Source: Ignavibacteriota bacterium (GTDB lineage Bacteria > Bacteroidota > Ignavibacteria > Tepidaquicellales > OLB5). From it: DNA of 64,000 nt. The stretch is taken from positions 23,806-87,805 of the forward strand of contig RPQH01000005.1 in NCBI GenBank assembly GCA_003820375.1, written 5' to 3'. Below, in pieces: positions 55,995-64,000 of this stretch. Under the pieces are notes generated by a model. That model made no database searches and was not told where the DNA came from. It was given only the letters and a program-made list of their open reading frames with translations. How positions within the stretch are numbered: position 1 is the first letter of the stretch; each line of letters starts with the position of its first letter. The translations under genes and the position numbers were made by a program.

Positions 55995-58151
55995 TTATTT
56001 GACCAATACCATTTTCTTCGTATCAATTTTATTATCGTTTACAAACAATGAATAAAAATAGACACCGGAAGCCAGGTTAGTACCGGAAAATTCTTGTTTA
56101 ACCGTTCCTGCATTTAAAAGTATATTATTCAATAATACAGCCACTTCCCTGCCTGTTATATCGTAAACTTTCAAAGAAACTTTACCGGCCTTCGGAATTG
56201 CAAATTGTATAATTGTTGTTGGATTGAACGGATTCGGATAGTTCTGTGATAAAACATAGGCTTCAGGCACTTGTGAATTCCATGTTGTACTTCCGGTAAA
56301 AGTGTTATATAGTTTCATAACGGCACCACTGGATGCACATGCCCAGGCTGAATCATATCCTTTTGCAAATACTGCACCATGTGTGGCTGCTCCGTCATTA
56401 TTAATTTCCCATGAAGTACCGCCATTTGAAGTCCTGATTGTGTAACCTGTTCCACCTACTACAAAGCCTGTATTAACATTTGTAAATGAAACTGAGTAAT
56501 GTGTTGCCGATACCGGGGTAAGCACTGTATCCCAGTTAGTTCCTCCATTGGTTGTTCTTCTTAAAGTTGAACCCGCACCGCAAAGATACCCGGTATTTGC
56601 ATTCAACATATTAATCCAATAGAGTGTCGATGAATAATTAGGTGTTTGAGCATTCCATGTTGTACCTCCATCGGTTGTTTTTCGTAATGTAGCGGTTGAA
56701 CCAATGAACCATCCCGTAAGAGAATCGACCATATCAATTCTATATAGTGTTGTTGTAACACCACTGGTCTGTGTATTCCATGTTGTACCGCCGTCAGTAG
56801 TCTTTTTTACAACTCCCGAAGCTCCGCTAATCCATCCTGTATTTACATTAATAAAATCGGGACAATAAATAATACCGTTAACACCTGCATAAGTAACCGA
56901 ATCCCATGATACACCGCCGCTTGTGGTTCTTAAAATTTTACCTGATGAGCCGGTTGCATATCCTGTTAACGAATTAATCATCTTCAAGCCGTACATTGCC
57001 TGTGTTACACCTGTTGCAGCTGTGTTATTCCATGTTGTACCGCCGTTTGTTGAATAAAATACAGGAGTAGGTGCAACTGAGCCAACTGCAATTACTCTTC
57101 CGTTCATATTATCACACCAGATGTCATTCAATGTACTTGAATAAGGCAGGTTGTTATGAGCGGTCCAGTTTGCTCCGGAGTTTGTAGATGAATTCATTAA
57201 TCCAAATGCACCTGCAGTAAATAATGTTGTTCCGTTTCTATCAAGAGTATAATATGTGGAAACATAAAACTGGTTTCCTGATAACGAAACTGAATCCCAT
57301 GTCAAACCATCATTGGTACTTCTGAAAGCATAAAAGCTGTTTCCCGATGCATACCAAGTATTTGATGCAGAAAAATAATTAATACCATAAAGTGTTGACG
57401 AAGCTAAACCTGTGCCTGTACTTGTCCATGTCGCTCCGGCATCAGTTGTAACTCTCAGGTTTGTTGACGAACCACTTACAACACCGGTATTTGCATTTTT
57501 AAAGGCAACATCATATAGTGTAGTGCTTGTTCCTGTTGTATCTTTTATCCAGTTAGTGCCGCCATCAGTTGATGTTAATAAAATACCTGATGTTCCCGTT
57601 GCGACATATAAATTACTTGCACTTAATGCAAATATATTATAGCAGGTATAAGTAACACCTGTCGTTAAAGGAGACCAGGCCAATCCTCCATTAGTGGTTT
57701 TAATAACATTACCTGAAGAACCGCAGGCAAAACCGGTATTAGCATCTACAAAATGCATACCATATAATAACACGGTAACACCTGAGGAAACTGAATCCCA
57801 TGTTACGCCGCCATTTGTTGTTCTCCTTATATTACCCGATTCACCGCATGCCAGACCTGTTGTTGAATTGAAAAACCAGCCATTATATAAGGAAATCTGG
57901 TTAACTGCCACATTGCCGGCTACTGCATGAGTAATAAACCAATTTGTGCCCGTATTTGTGGTTTTGACAAATGTACCAGCATAACCTAAAGCAACCCATT
58001 CTGTTGGAGAGATGACCTTCACATACCGCAGTGTATTTCCCTGCGGTGTGGGATGTGACCATTTCCATGGGCTGTTAACCTGTGAAATTGATGTTTGAAC
58101 CGAATAAGCAAAAAAGGAAAATGCGAAAAAAAAGAATAATATTTTTCTCAT
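55995..58151 (-). CDS. T9SS-secreted YCF48-like beta-propeller protein
   Basis: This 718-residue protein has a signal peptide (MRKILFFFFAFSFFAYSVQTS). WKWSHPTPQGNTLRYVKVIS follows, the same opening style as the next two paralogues. About thirteen YCF48-type units with TGFACGSSGNVIKTTNGG and RRTTNGGTNWD come next. The sorting domain is LSQNYPNPFNPTTIIQFAIP to KKMVLVK. Low sequence complexity (Thr/Ser/Asn/Gly) fits a secreted surface protein. The ribosome binding site is GAAAGGA. A tandem 20-bp repeat lies just upstream and a terminator just downstream. Confidence 0.86.
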   Translation of the reverse strand: MRKILFFFFAFSFFAYSVQTSISQVNSPWKWSHPTPQGNTLRYVKVISPTEWVALGYAGTFVKTTNTGTNWFITHAVAGNVAVNQISLYNGWFFNSTTGLACGESGNIRRTTNGGVTWDSVSSGVTVLLYGMHFVDANTGFACGSSGNVIKTTNGGLAWSPLTTGVTYTCYNIFALSASNLYVATGTSGILLTSTDGGTNWIKDTTGTSTTLYDVAFKNANTGVVSGSSTNLRVTTDAGATWTSTGTGLASSTLYGINYFSASNTWYASGNSFYAFRSTNDGLTWDSVSLSGNQFYVSTYYTLDRNGTTLFTAGAFGLMNSSTNSGANWTAHNNLPYSSTLNDIWCDNMNGRVIAVGSVAPTPVFYSTNGGTTWNNTAATGVTQAMYGLKMINSLTGYATGSSGKILRTTSGGVSWDSVTYAGVNGIIYCPDFINVNTGWISGASGVVKKTTDGGTTWNTQTSGVTTTLYRIDMVDSLTGWFIGSTATLRKTTDGGTTWNAQTPNYSSTLYWINMLNANTGYLCGAGSTLRRTTNGGTNWDTVLTPVSATHYSVSFTNVNTGFVVGGTGYTIRTSNGGTSWEINNDGAATHGAVFAKGYDSAWACASSGAVMKLYNTFTGSTTWNSQVPEAYVLSQNYPNPFNPTTIIQFAIPKAGKVSLKVYDITGREVAVLLNNILLNAGTVKQEFSGTNLASGVYFYSLFVNDNKIDTKKMVLVK

Positions 58152-58170
58152 TATTTGTATCCTTTCAATT

Positions 58171-58210
58171 GTTTCAAATATGTTAATTATGTTTGAAATA
58201 TGTTAATTAT
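58171..58210. repeat. Tandem 20-bp duplication upstream of the propeller gene
   Basis: GTTTCAAATATGTTAATTAT (58171-58190) is followed directly by the same 20 bp with one change (58191-58210). It lies 20-59 bp upstream of the start at 58151, in promoter position, so it may carry two operator or promoter copies. Confidence 0.75.
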
Positions 58211-58374
58211 TTAGAAGACAATTATATAATATTTTACAAGTTATCGAATCCGCCGAAAATATTGATAATATATTACAAAATAAAGCATGAATTTATTAAA
58301 TTTATGATTTATAATATTAAGCAGTTGTTTTTTTTAGAAGTTAACGGCGGGTAATAATTTACAGTCGCTAATAA

Positions 58375-58402
58375 AAAAGGCATTCTGAAAAGAACGCCTT
58401 TT
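58375..58402 (-). terminator. Terminator of the propeller gene at 58428
   Basis: AAAAGGC (58375-58381) and GCCTTTT (58396-58402) form the stem. The AAGAACGCC side is shared with the terminator at 55943. Confidence 0.8.
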
Positions 58403-58427
58403 GGAAAATGAAATTATTTTTATACCA

Positions 58428-61139
58428 CTATTTGAGAAGTATCATTTTTTTTGTATCAATCCTGTAATCATCTGCAAACAGTGTATAGAAATATATCCCT
58501 GATGCTAAGTTTGAACCGTCAAATTTTGCTGTGACTGTTCCGGGATTTAATTCCATATTGTCAAAAAATGTTTGTACAAGACGGCCGGTTATATCATAAA
58601 CCTTTAAGCTTATTTTAGATCTTTTTGTAATGCCAAACTTGAACTGTGTGCCAGGGTTGAAAGGATTGGGATAATTTTGTCCGAGGTAATATTGTTCGGG
58701 AACATTGCCCTTCCATGTAGTTCCCACTAATCCTCTTTGAAACTTTAAGACATTTCCCTTTTCTCCGACAGCATATGCAGTATCAATAGATGTGGCAAAA
58801 ATTTTATAAACATTGCTTGATGATGTTGCAAGTATATCCCATTCTGTTCCGCTGTTAGTGGTTCTTAATACAACACCATTTAAAGATGCGACGAATCCAT
58901 TATCGGCATCAAGCCACTTTGTCGAATAGAATGGATCATTGAAAGGTACTGCAATGGAATCAAAATTTGCCCATGAATCGGTAGTCTTAAATACTTTCTG
59001 GTTACCGCAGGCGAAGCCGTTTGATGCATCAATCATGCACATATCACGTACAACGGACGTATTCAGCACTTCCGATTTTACACCCCAGCTCACGCCGCCA
59101 TCTGTTGTCATGTTGACTACCGGTTTGCCATTGATACAGAAGCCCGTATTAGCGTTTACCATATCAGCAGTATATATTCTTAGACCTGCTGATGTTGTAT
59201 CGGTCAGTGTTTGCTGAGTCCAGCTTGATCCGCCGTCAGTTGTATTCCAGATTGTTCCGCCGGAATTGGTTGTATTTGAAAACACCCATCCTGTATTTGC
59301 ATCGATGAAATCGATTTTATATAAATTGAGCGTACTGGGAATAGAAGTAACAAGTGAATCCCATGACGCACCGCCATCAATGGTTTTTCTTATTGAGCCA
59401 AACGAGCCGCATATGAATCCATTGTTAGCATCAATCATAGAAATGCTTCTGTAACCTGCACGTGAGCCGTTTACATTTTGCACCTCAAATGTTTTTCCGC
59501 CGTCTGCTGAGTAAAGCACCTGGTCAAAGTAAGAACCCGAAACTGCAGGTGCTCCAACCATCCAGACTTTGCCGATTCCCGATTCGAACCAAACATCATA
59601 AAATGCAGAGCTGCTTGCCCTGTAATTCTTTGATGACCATGTTGCACCCATATTTGTTGAGACATTAAATATACCATAATTGCCTGCGAGCACTATTGTT
59701 GAACCGGAAAAATCCATTGAGTACCAGCTTGAAGTATATTGAAACGGAGCAATGCATGGTATTGCAGTCCAGTTATCACCCATATTAGTTGTATAATATA
59801 CAGAACTATCAGCACCGGCTGCATAAGCGGTTATGGTTATGTTTGACTGTGATGTCAGATGAACATCATCCATGTAAAGACCATCACCGTTAATTTCCCT
59901 GTGCTTAAAGGCGACATATATGTTTTGTCCTGCAAAAGCATCAAGTGATAATGAATATTTTGTCCAGACAGTATCAGGATAATTAAGTCCTTCAGCTAAA
60001 TATAATACTCTCGTTGTGAAGCTAGCCGTTGCAGTGTCTGTTGTTGAAACCCTGACACACAGAGAATCAGGTGCAAAACCTGTTCTTTCCGCTCTTAACC
60101 AGAATGATAATGAATCACCTGCATTGATTGATAACTTAGGAGATATAAGCCAATCCAATCCCCCATTACCTGTTGTATCATCGAACTCGTTTGGTATCCA
60201 TGCACATCCGGTAGCAGAATGATATTCCTGCATAGTTTTAAACCACATCGAAAGCCGTCCCATTTCATTAACACTCTTCCATCCAAGCGGTGGAAAGATA
60301 TCTCCGTTGAAGTCTTCCAGGAAAGAATATCTTACTGCCGGCGCTGCAACACAATACATTTTATATAAAGCTGCAGTGGTCGGTGCAGGTTTGTTAGTCC
60401 AGTTTATTCCTCCGTTGGTAGTTATACTGAAATTACCGTTTGAGCCGCATACTATTCCTGTGTTCGGGTCTGCGAAAAATATATCATAAGGGCTTGATAT
60501 ACCTGTTGAATCATGTACAAAATATACACCGCCGTTATGTGTTATGGAAATATAATTAGGCATAGCAGCAAACACATGGTCTTCATCAAGTGCATATATG
60601 CAATTATAATCACCGCTCAGCTGCCATGGAGGATCTGTAGGTAATATTATCCATGTTGTACCGCCGTTCGTAGTTTTAATAATATATTTTCCGAGTGAAG
60701 ACATAAAGCCGACGGTGTCATTCACAAAATATAATCCTGTAAAAGTGTGTGAACCGGGAATCGGAGTATTAACACGCTCCCATGTAATACCACCGTCATT
60801 TGTTTTGGCAAGCCAGCTGTTGGCTCCGCATATGAAGCCGGTATTTGCATTAAAAAACCAACCGCTGTATAAAAGATTACCCTGGTGTGATGAAGGTGAT
60901 TTACCACCTGCATTTGTGTAAACATCCCACGTTGCACCTGCATCGGAAGTTTTGATAAAAGTTCCGTTATTACCCACAGCAATCCAGTCAGTTGCTGAAA
61001 ATGCTTTTACCCATCTTAGTGAATTGCCTTGAGGTAAAGGATTAACCCATTTCCATTCCTGGTTTATTTGAGAGTATAAATAATTTTGAAATGAATATAA
61101 GATCAGTATTAAAAATATAGTGAGTAAAATTCTTTTCAT
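58428..61139 (-). CDS. T9SS-secreted YCF48-like propeller with an inserted jelly-roll domain
   Basis: This 903-residue protein has a signal peptide (hydrophobic 4-22, ending YSQINQ). WKWVNPLPQGNSLRWVKAFS and YCF48-type units follow. At about 268-440 there is a distinct domain: FLEDFNGDIFPPLGWKSVN, then LDWLISPKLSINAGDSLSFW and YVAFKHREINGDGLYMDDVH. This is the cleaved-adhesin / choice-of-anchor-J (MAM-like) fold. More propeller units follow, and the T9SS sorting domain is LGQNYPNPFNPGTQFKFGI to KKMILLK. It is the middle of three tandem paralogues. The inserted domain suggests binding to glycan or protein, not shown. Confidence 0.86.
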   Translation of the reverse strand: MKRILLTIFLILILYSFQNYLYSQINQEWKWVNPLPQGNSLRWVKAFSATDWIAVGNNGTFIKTSDAGATWDVYTNAGGKSPSSHQGNLLYSGWFFNANTGFICGANSWLAKTNDGGITWERVNTPIPGSHTFTGLYFVNDTVGFMSSLGKYIIKTTNGGTTWIILPTDPPWQLSGDYNCIYALDEDHVFAAMPNYISITHNGGVYFVHDSTGISSPYDIFFADPNTGIVCGSNGNFSITTNGGINWTNKPAPTTAALYKMYCVAAPAVRYSFLEDFNGDIFPPLGWKSVNEMGRLSMWFKTMQEYHSATGCAWIPNEFDDTTGNGGLDWLISPKLSINAGDSLSFWLRAERTGFAPDSLCVRVSTTDTATASFTTRVLYLAEGLNYPDTVWTKYSLSLDAFAGQNIYVAFKHREINGDGLYMDDVHLTSQSNITITAYAAGADSSVYYTTNMGDNWTAIPCIAPFQYTSSWYSMDFSGSTIVLAGNYGIFNVSTNMGATWSSKNYRASSSAFYDVWFESGIGKVWMVGAPAVSGSYFDQVLYSADGGKTFEVQNVNGSRAGYRSISMIDANNGFICGSFGSIRKTIDGGASWDSLVTSIPSTLNLYKIDFIDANTGWVFSNTTNSGGTIWNTTDGGSSWTQQTLTDTTSAGLRIYTADMVNANTGFCINGKPVVNMTTDGGVSWGVKSEVLNTSVVRDMCMIDASNGFACGNQKVFKTTDSWANFDSIAVPFNDPFYSTKWLDADNGFVASLNGVVLRTTNSGTEWDILATSSSNVYKIFATSIDTAYAVGEKGNVLKFQRGLVGTTWKGNVPEQYYLGQNYPNPFNPGTQFKFGITKRSKISLKVYDITGRLVQTFFDNMELNPGTVTAKFDGSNLASGIYFYTLFADDYRIDTKKMILLK

Positions 61140-61350
61140 TTTGTTATGGCCTTTCGTAAAGAAATTTCACGAAGTAATTAAAGAGAAAAATTGATTTTGC
61201 CTGCCAAATCCATTGACGTGAAATTTGTAAAATTATATAAATATAAAAATGAAAAATGAATAAATATACTCAAAAAACTAATGTTTTTATGGTATTTACG
61301 GTTAGTTTATTAAGAATTTTAGAGTGTATAAGGATTCATAGTTTATCTCA

Positions 61351-64000
61351 CTATTTGATTAGAACCATCTTCTTGGTATTAATCCTGCTGTCATCCACAA
61401 AGAGGGTATAAAAATAAACACCCGATGCTAAATTACTGCCATCAAATTTTACAGTAATTGTACCGGCATTAAGCTCTAAATTATCAAAATATGTTTGAAC
61501 TAATCTTCCGGTAATATCATAAACCTTTAAGCTTACTTTTGCTTTATTGTATAACCCAAACTTAAACTCAGTTACCGGGTTGAACGGGTTAGGATAATTT
61601 TGTCCCAGATAATATTGTTCAGGTATATTGTTCTCCCATGAAGTTGTTGTACCAACAGGTCCTCTTCCCAGTTTCAATATATTGCCATATCCTCCTACAA
61701 TGTATGCAGTGTCTATAGCTTTAACAAACATACCATTTACACCTGAAACAGATGTTAGCATAAATTCCCAAACATTACCACCATTAGTAGTTCTAAGAAC
61801 AAAACCATTACCAGACGCAGCAAAACCATTATTCATGTCCAGCCATTTTATTGCACTGAAACCGTGTGTAAAAGGCATGATAATAGTATCATAACTTGCC
61901 CATTGATTAGTTGTCCTGAACAATTTTCCAGTTCCGCATGCGTATCCCGCGGAAGCCGATACCATATTAATTTCATAAATAAATCCTGAATACAATCTTG
62001 GTGTTTTTGCGGACCAATTATTACCGCCATTTGTCGTCATATGAACTAAAGTGTTTTGGGAAATACAAAAGCCCAAATTTTCATTTATCATGTCAGCAGT
62101 ACTAATAGATTTTCCGCCTGATGCAGTATCCGTTAGAGACTGTGCTGTCCATATCAGTCCGCTATTTGTGGTTTTCCAAATAGGACCGCCTGCATTTGTT
62201 GAAGATGAAAATACCCAACCGGTATTTATATTAACAAAATCAATTTTATTTAAATAATTATTATTAGGAATAGAAGTAAATAATGAATCCCATGTTTGTC
62301 CGCTGTTAAAAGTTCTTCTTACAGCACCATAACTGCCGCAAATATAACCGGTGTTCTCATTGACCATACATATGCTTTCGTATGTAGACTTTGAGCCGCT
62401 GACTGTTTGAGGTTGAAAGGTTACTCCTCCATTTGACGAATACAATACCTGGTCAGATGAATTTTCTGAGCTTTGGCTGCCAACAGCCCAAACTTTTCCG
62501 TTTCCATTAAAACACCAAACATCATAAAAGATGCTGCCTACTAAACGGTTATTTTTAGTTGTCCAATTTGTACCGTTATTTGTGGAGACATTGAAAATAC
62601 CATCATATCCGCACATAGCCCAAATAGAACCAACCATGCTCATAGAATTCCAATTTGATGAATATTTCTGGAATGGTTCAAGAATAGAAATTTTTGTCCA
62701 GTTATCACCTAAATTTGTTGTAAAAGCTATATCATTAGGATCACCAATAACATATAATTTTAACGACTGAACAGTCTGGGAAATAACTGAAACATCATCC
62801 AGGAATATCCCGTCTCCGCACATATCCTGATGTTTAAAGCCAATGTAAACATTTTGCCCAGCCAATGAATTTAAGCTTACTTTGTAATTTGTCCATACAG
62901 AAGATGCAGGATATCCTGCCCCATCTGCTAAATATAATACTCTTGTTGTGAAGGAAGAAAGTGCTGTGTCGGAAGCGGAGACTCTTACACATAACGAATC
63001 AGTGAAACCTGTTAAAAGCGGTTTCATCCAAAATGAAAGTGTATCACCGGAGTTAATATGTATCTGCGGAGATATGAGCCAATCCAATCCGCCGCCTGTT
63101 GAGATATTACAATCGTTAATAATCAGAGCACTGGCAGGTGAAGAATGCGGTCCGGTGGTTGATCTGACCCAAACAATAGAATTGCCAAGTACATTAACGG
63201 CTCTCCAGCCGGATGGCGGAAATACCGTACCATTAAAATTTTCGATAAAAGAATTTCCATATGGCAAATATGTTTTATATATACTGTTAGACGAAGATAA
63301 TGTTGTTTCTTTTGAAACCCAGCTTACACCTCCATTGGTAGTCACAAAAATAGTCCCTCCATTACTGCATATAAATCCGGTATTAATATCTGAAAATAAA
63401 ATTTCATTTGTATAATATATACCTGTGGAATAGGTTATCCAGTTATTGCCGCCATTAGTGGTTTTCAAAAAATATCCGGTTGTACCGAAAAAGATATTGT
63501 TTTCATCAAGGGCATAAATACATCTTACAGATGCATTAATTCCGGGCAAAGCAGTCCAGTTCAAACCTCCGTTGATAGTTTTTAATATAACTAAACCTCC
63601 GCCAATAAAACCTGTAGCATTGTTAATAAAATGCATTGCTTCAAAAACAGTATAATCATCAGTTACCAGCGTACCGATAGAATCCCAGTTAGTGCCGCCA
63701 TTAGTTGTTCTTGCAATCCATTTATTAATTCCGCAAACAAGCCCTGTTGAAGCATCAAAAAACCAACCGGTGTATAAATTTTTACCCTGTTTCGTTGTTG
63801 GTGATGTACCGCCGGCATTTGTAAAAATATCCCATGAAGCACCGGCATTGGTTGTACGAATAAATGTTCCGTTGTTTCCGGCAGCAATCCAATGAGTTGC
63901 TGAGAATGTTTTTACCCAATTAAGTGTATTGCCCTGCGGCATGGGATATACCCATTTCCATTGCTGATTAATTTGACAGTAGATATTCTGAATTAAAATA
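61351..64000 (-). CDS. T9SS-secreted YCF48-like propeller with jelly-roll insert (5' end missing)
   Basis: The frame stays open from the stop at 61351 to the window edge. The last readable N-terminal residues (ILIQNIYCQINQQWKWVYP) match the signal-peptide end of the 58428 paralogue (YLYSQINQEWKWVNP). Only a few N-terminal residues are therefore lost, and an internal Met at 63942 is not the true start. The order is YCF48 units, a choice-of-anchor-J domain (FIENFNGTVFPPSGWRAVN to GFKHQDMCGDGIFLDDVSV), YCF48 units, and the T9SS sorting domain (LGQNYPNPFNPVTEFKFGL to KKMVLIK). It is very close to the 58428 protein in layout, indicating duplication followed by divergence. No terminator hairpin was recognised downstream. 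Confidence 0.86.
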   Translation of the reverse strand, partial: ILIQNIYCQINQQWKWVYPMPQGNTLNWVKTFSATHWIAAGNNGTFIRTTNAGASWDIFTNAGGTSPTTKQGKNLYTGWFFDASTGLVCGINKWIARTTNGGTNWDSIGTLVTDDYTVFEAMHFINNATGFIGGGLVILKTINGGLNWTALPGINASVRCIYALDENNIFFGTTGYFLKTTNGGNNWITYSTGIYYTNEILFSDINTGFICSNGGTIFVTTNGGVSWVSKETTLSSSNSIYKTYLPYGNSFIENFNGTVFPPSGWRAVNVLGNSIVWVRSTTGPHSSPASALIINDCNISTGGGLDWLISPQIHINSGDTLSFWMKPLLTGFTDSLCVRVSASDTALSSFTTRVLYLADGAGYPASSVWTNYKVSLNSLAGQNVYIGFKHQDMCGDGIFLDDVSVISQTVQSLKLYVIGDPNDIAFTTNLGDNWTKISILEPFQKYSSNWNSMSMVGSIWAMCGYDGIFNVSTNNGTNWTTKNNRLVGSIFYDVWCFNGNGKVWAVGSQSSENSSDQVLYSSNGGVTFQPQTVSGSKSTYESICMVNENTGYICGSYGAVRRTFNSGQTWDSLFTSIPNNNYLNKIDFVNINTGWVFSSSTNAGGPIWKTTNSGLIWTAQSLTDTASGGKSISTADMINENLGFCISQNTLVHMTTNGGNNWSAKTPRLYSGFIYEINMVSASAGYACGTGKLFRTTNQWASYDTIIMPFTHGFSAIKWLDMNNGFAASGNGFVLRTTNGGNVWEFMLTSVSGVNGMFVKAIDTAYIVGGYGNILKLGRGPVGTTTSWENNIPEQYYLGQNYPNPFNPVTEFKFGLYNKAKVSLKVYDITGRLVQTYFDNLELNAGTITVKFDGSNLASGVYFYTLFVDDSRINTKKMVLIK

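Overview
This is a low-GC bacterial window, most likely from the Bacteroidota/Ignavibacteriota side of the FCB group (Ignavibacteria-like). The main evidence is seven secreted beta-propeller or beta-helix proteins that end in the type IX secretion (T9SS) type-A sorting domain with the motif YPNPFNP. Supporting evidence is the housekeeping gene set and a possible promoter with the Bacteroidota-type TAnnTTTG box in front of rho. The lineage is inferred from protein style only; no rRNA gene is present.

Layout. 1-0.5 kb: 5' part of an M19 membrane dipeptidase lipoprotein (minus). A hairpin-repeat array separates it from a GT9 glycosyltransferase (plus). 1.8-2.5 kb: vapBC toxin-antitoxin pair with a 40-bp operator-like palindrome. 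2.5-4.6 kb: first T9SS-secreted YCF48-like propeller. 4.8-7.2 kb: slipin/NfeD membrane-protease pair. 7.6-14.8 kb: rho, RNase G, nadB and a membrane-embedded spermidine-synthase-like protein (all plus). 15.1-16.3 kb: a gene-free repeat island. 16.3-18.9 kb: tig, an S23-type four-helix-bundle gene, and clpP. 19.1-20.7 kb: SBBP-repeat T9SS protein. 20.8-26.6 kb (minus): ECF sigma with a membrane partner, then an operon of outer-membrane protein, uppP, two cyclophilins and holA. 26.8-31.5 kb (minus): dnaN-recF-dciA-gyrB. 31.6-33.4 kb: a 2-hydroxyacid dehydrogenase and engB.

33.5-48.2 kb (minus) is the main ribosomal cluster, running rplB to rplQ with secY, map, infA and rpoA. It is remodelled in three places. 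An outer-membrane protein gene sits between rpmD and rplO. A tRNA-Gln and a long hairpin sit between rplR and rpsE. A GAF-domain signalling gene occupies the place directly upstream of rplB, where rplW, rplD, rplC and rpsJ are usually found. 50.3-53.8 kb: two T9SS cargo genes. 54.6 kb: mntP. 56-64 kb: three tandem YCF48-like T9SS cargo paralogues, the last running off the window.

The least expected signal is non-coding. Two copies of an undescribed composite element (15764-16065 minus, 55232-55524 plus) share an 11-bp-period G-rich tandem array, a spacer of about 20 bp, and a body of about 190 bp with four conserved blocks, the last palindromic. Many other gaps hold degenerate 7-11-bp tandem word repeats. 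Two such arrays with reverse-complementary words flank the S23 gene inside tig-clpP. I saw no CRISPR array, no prophage, no transposase and no T9SS core machinery.
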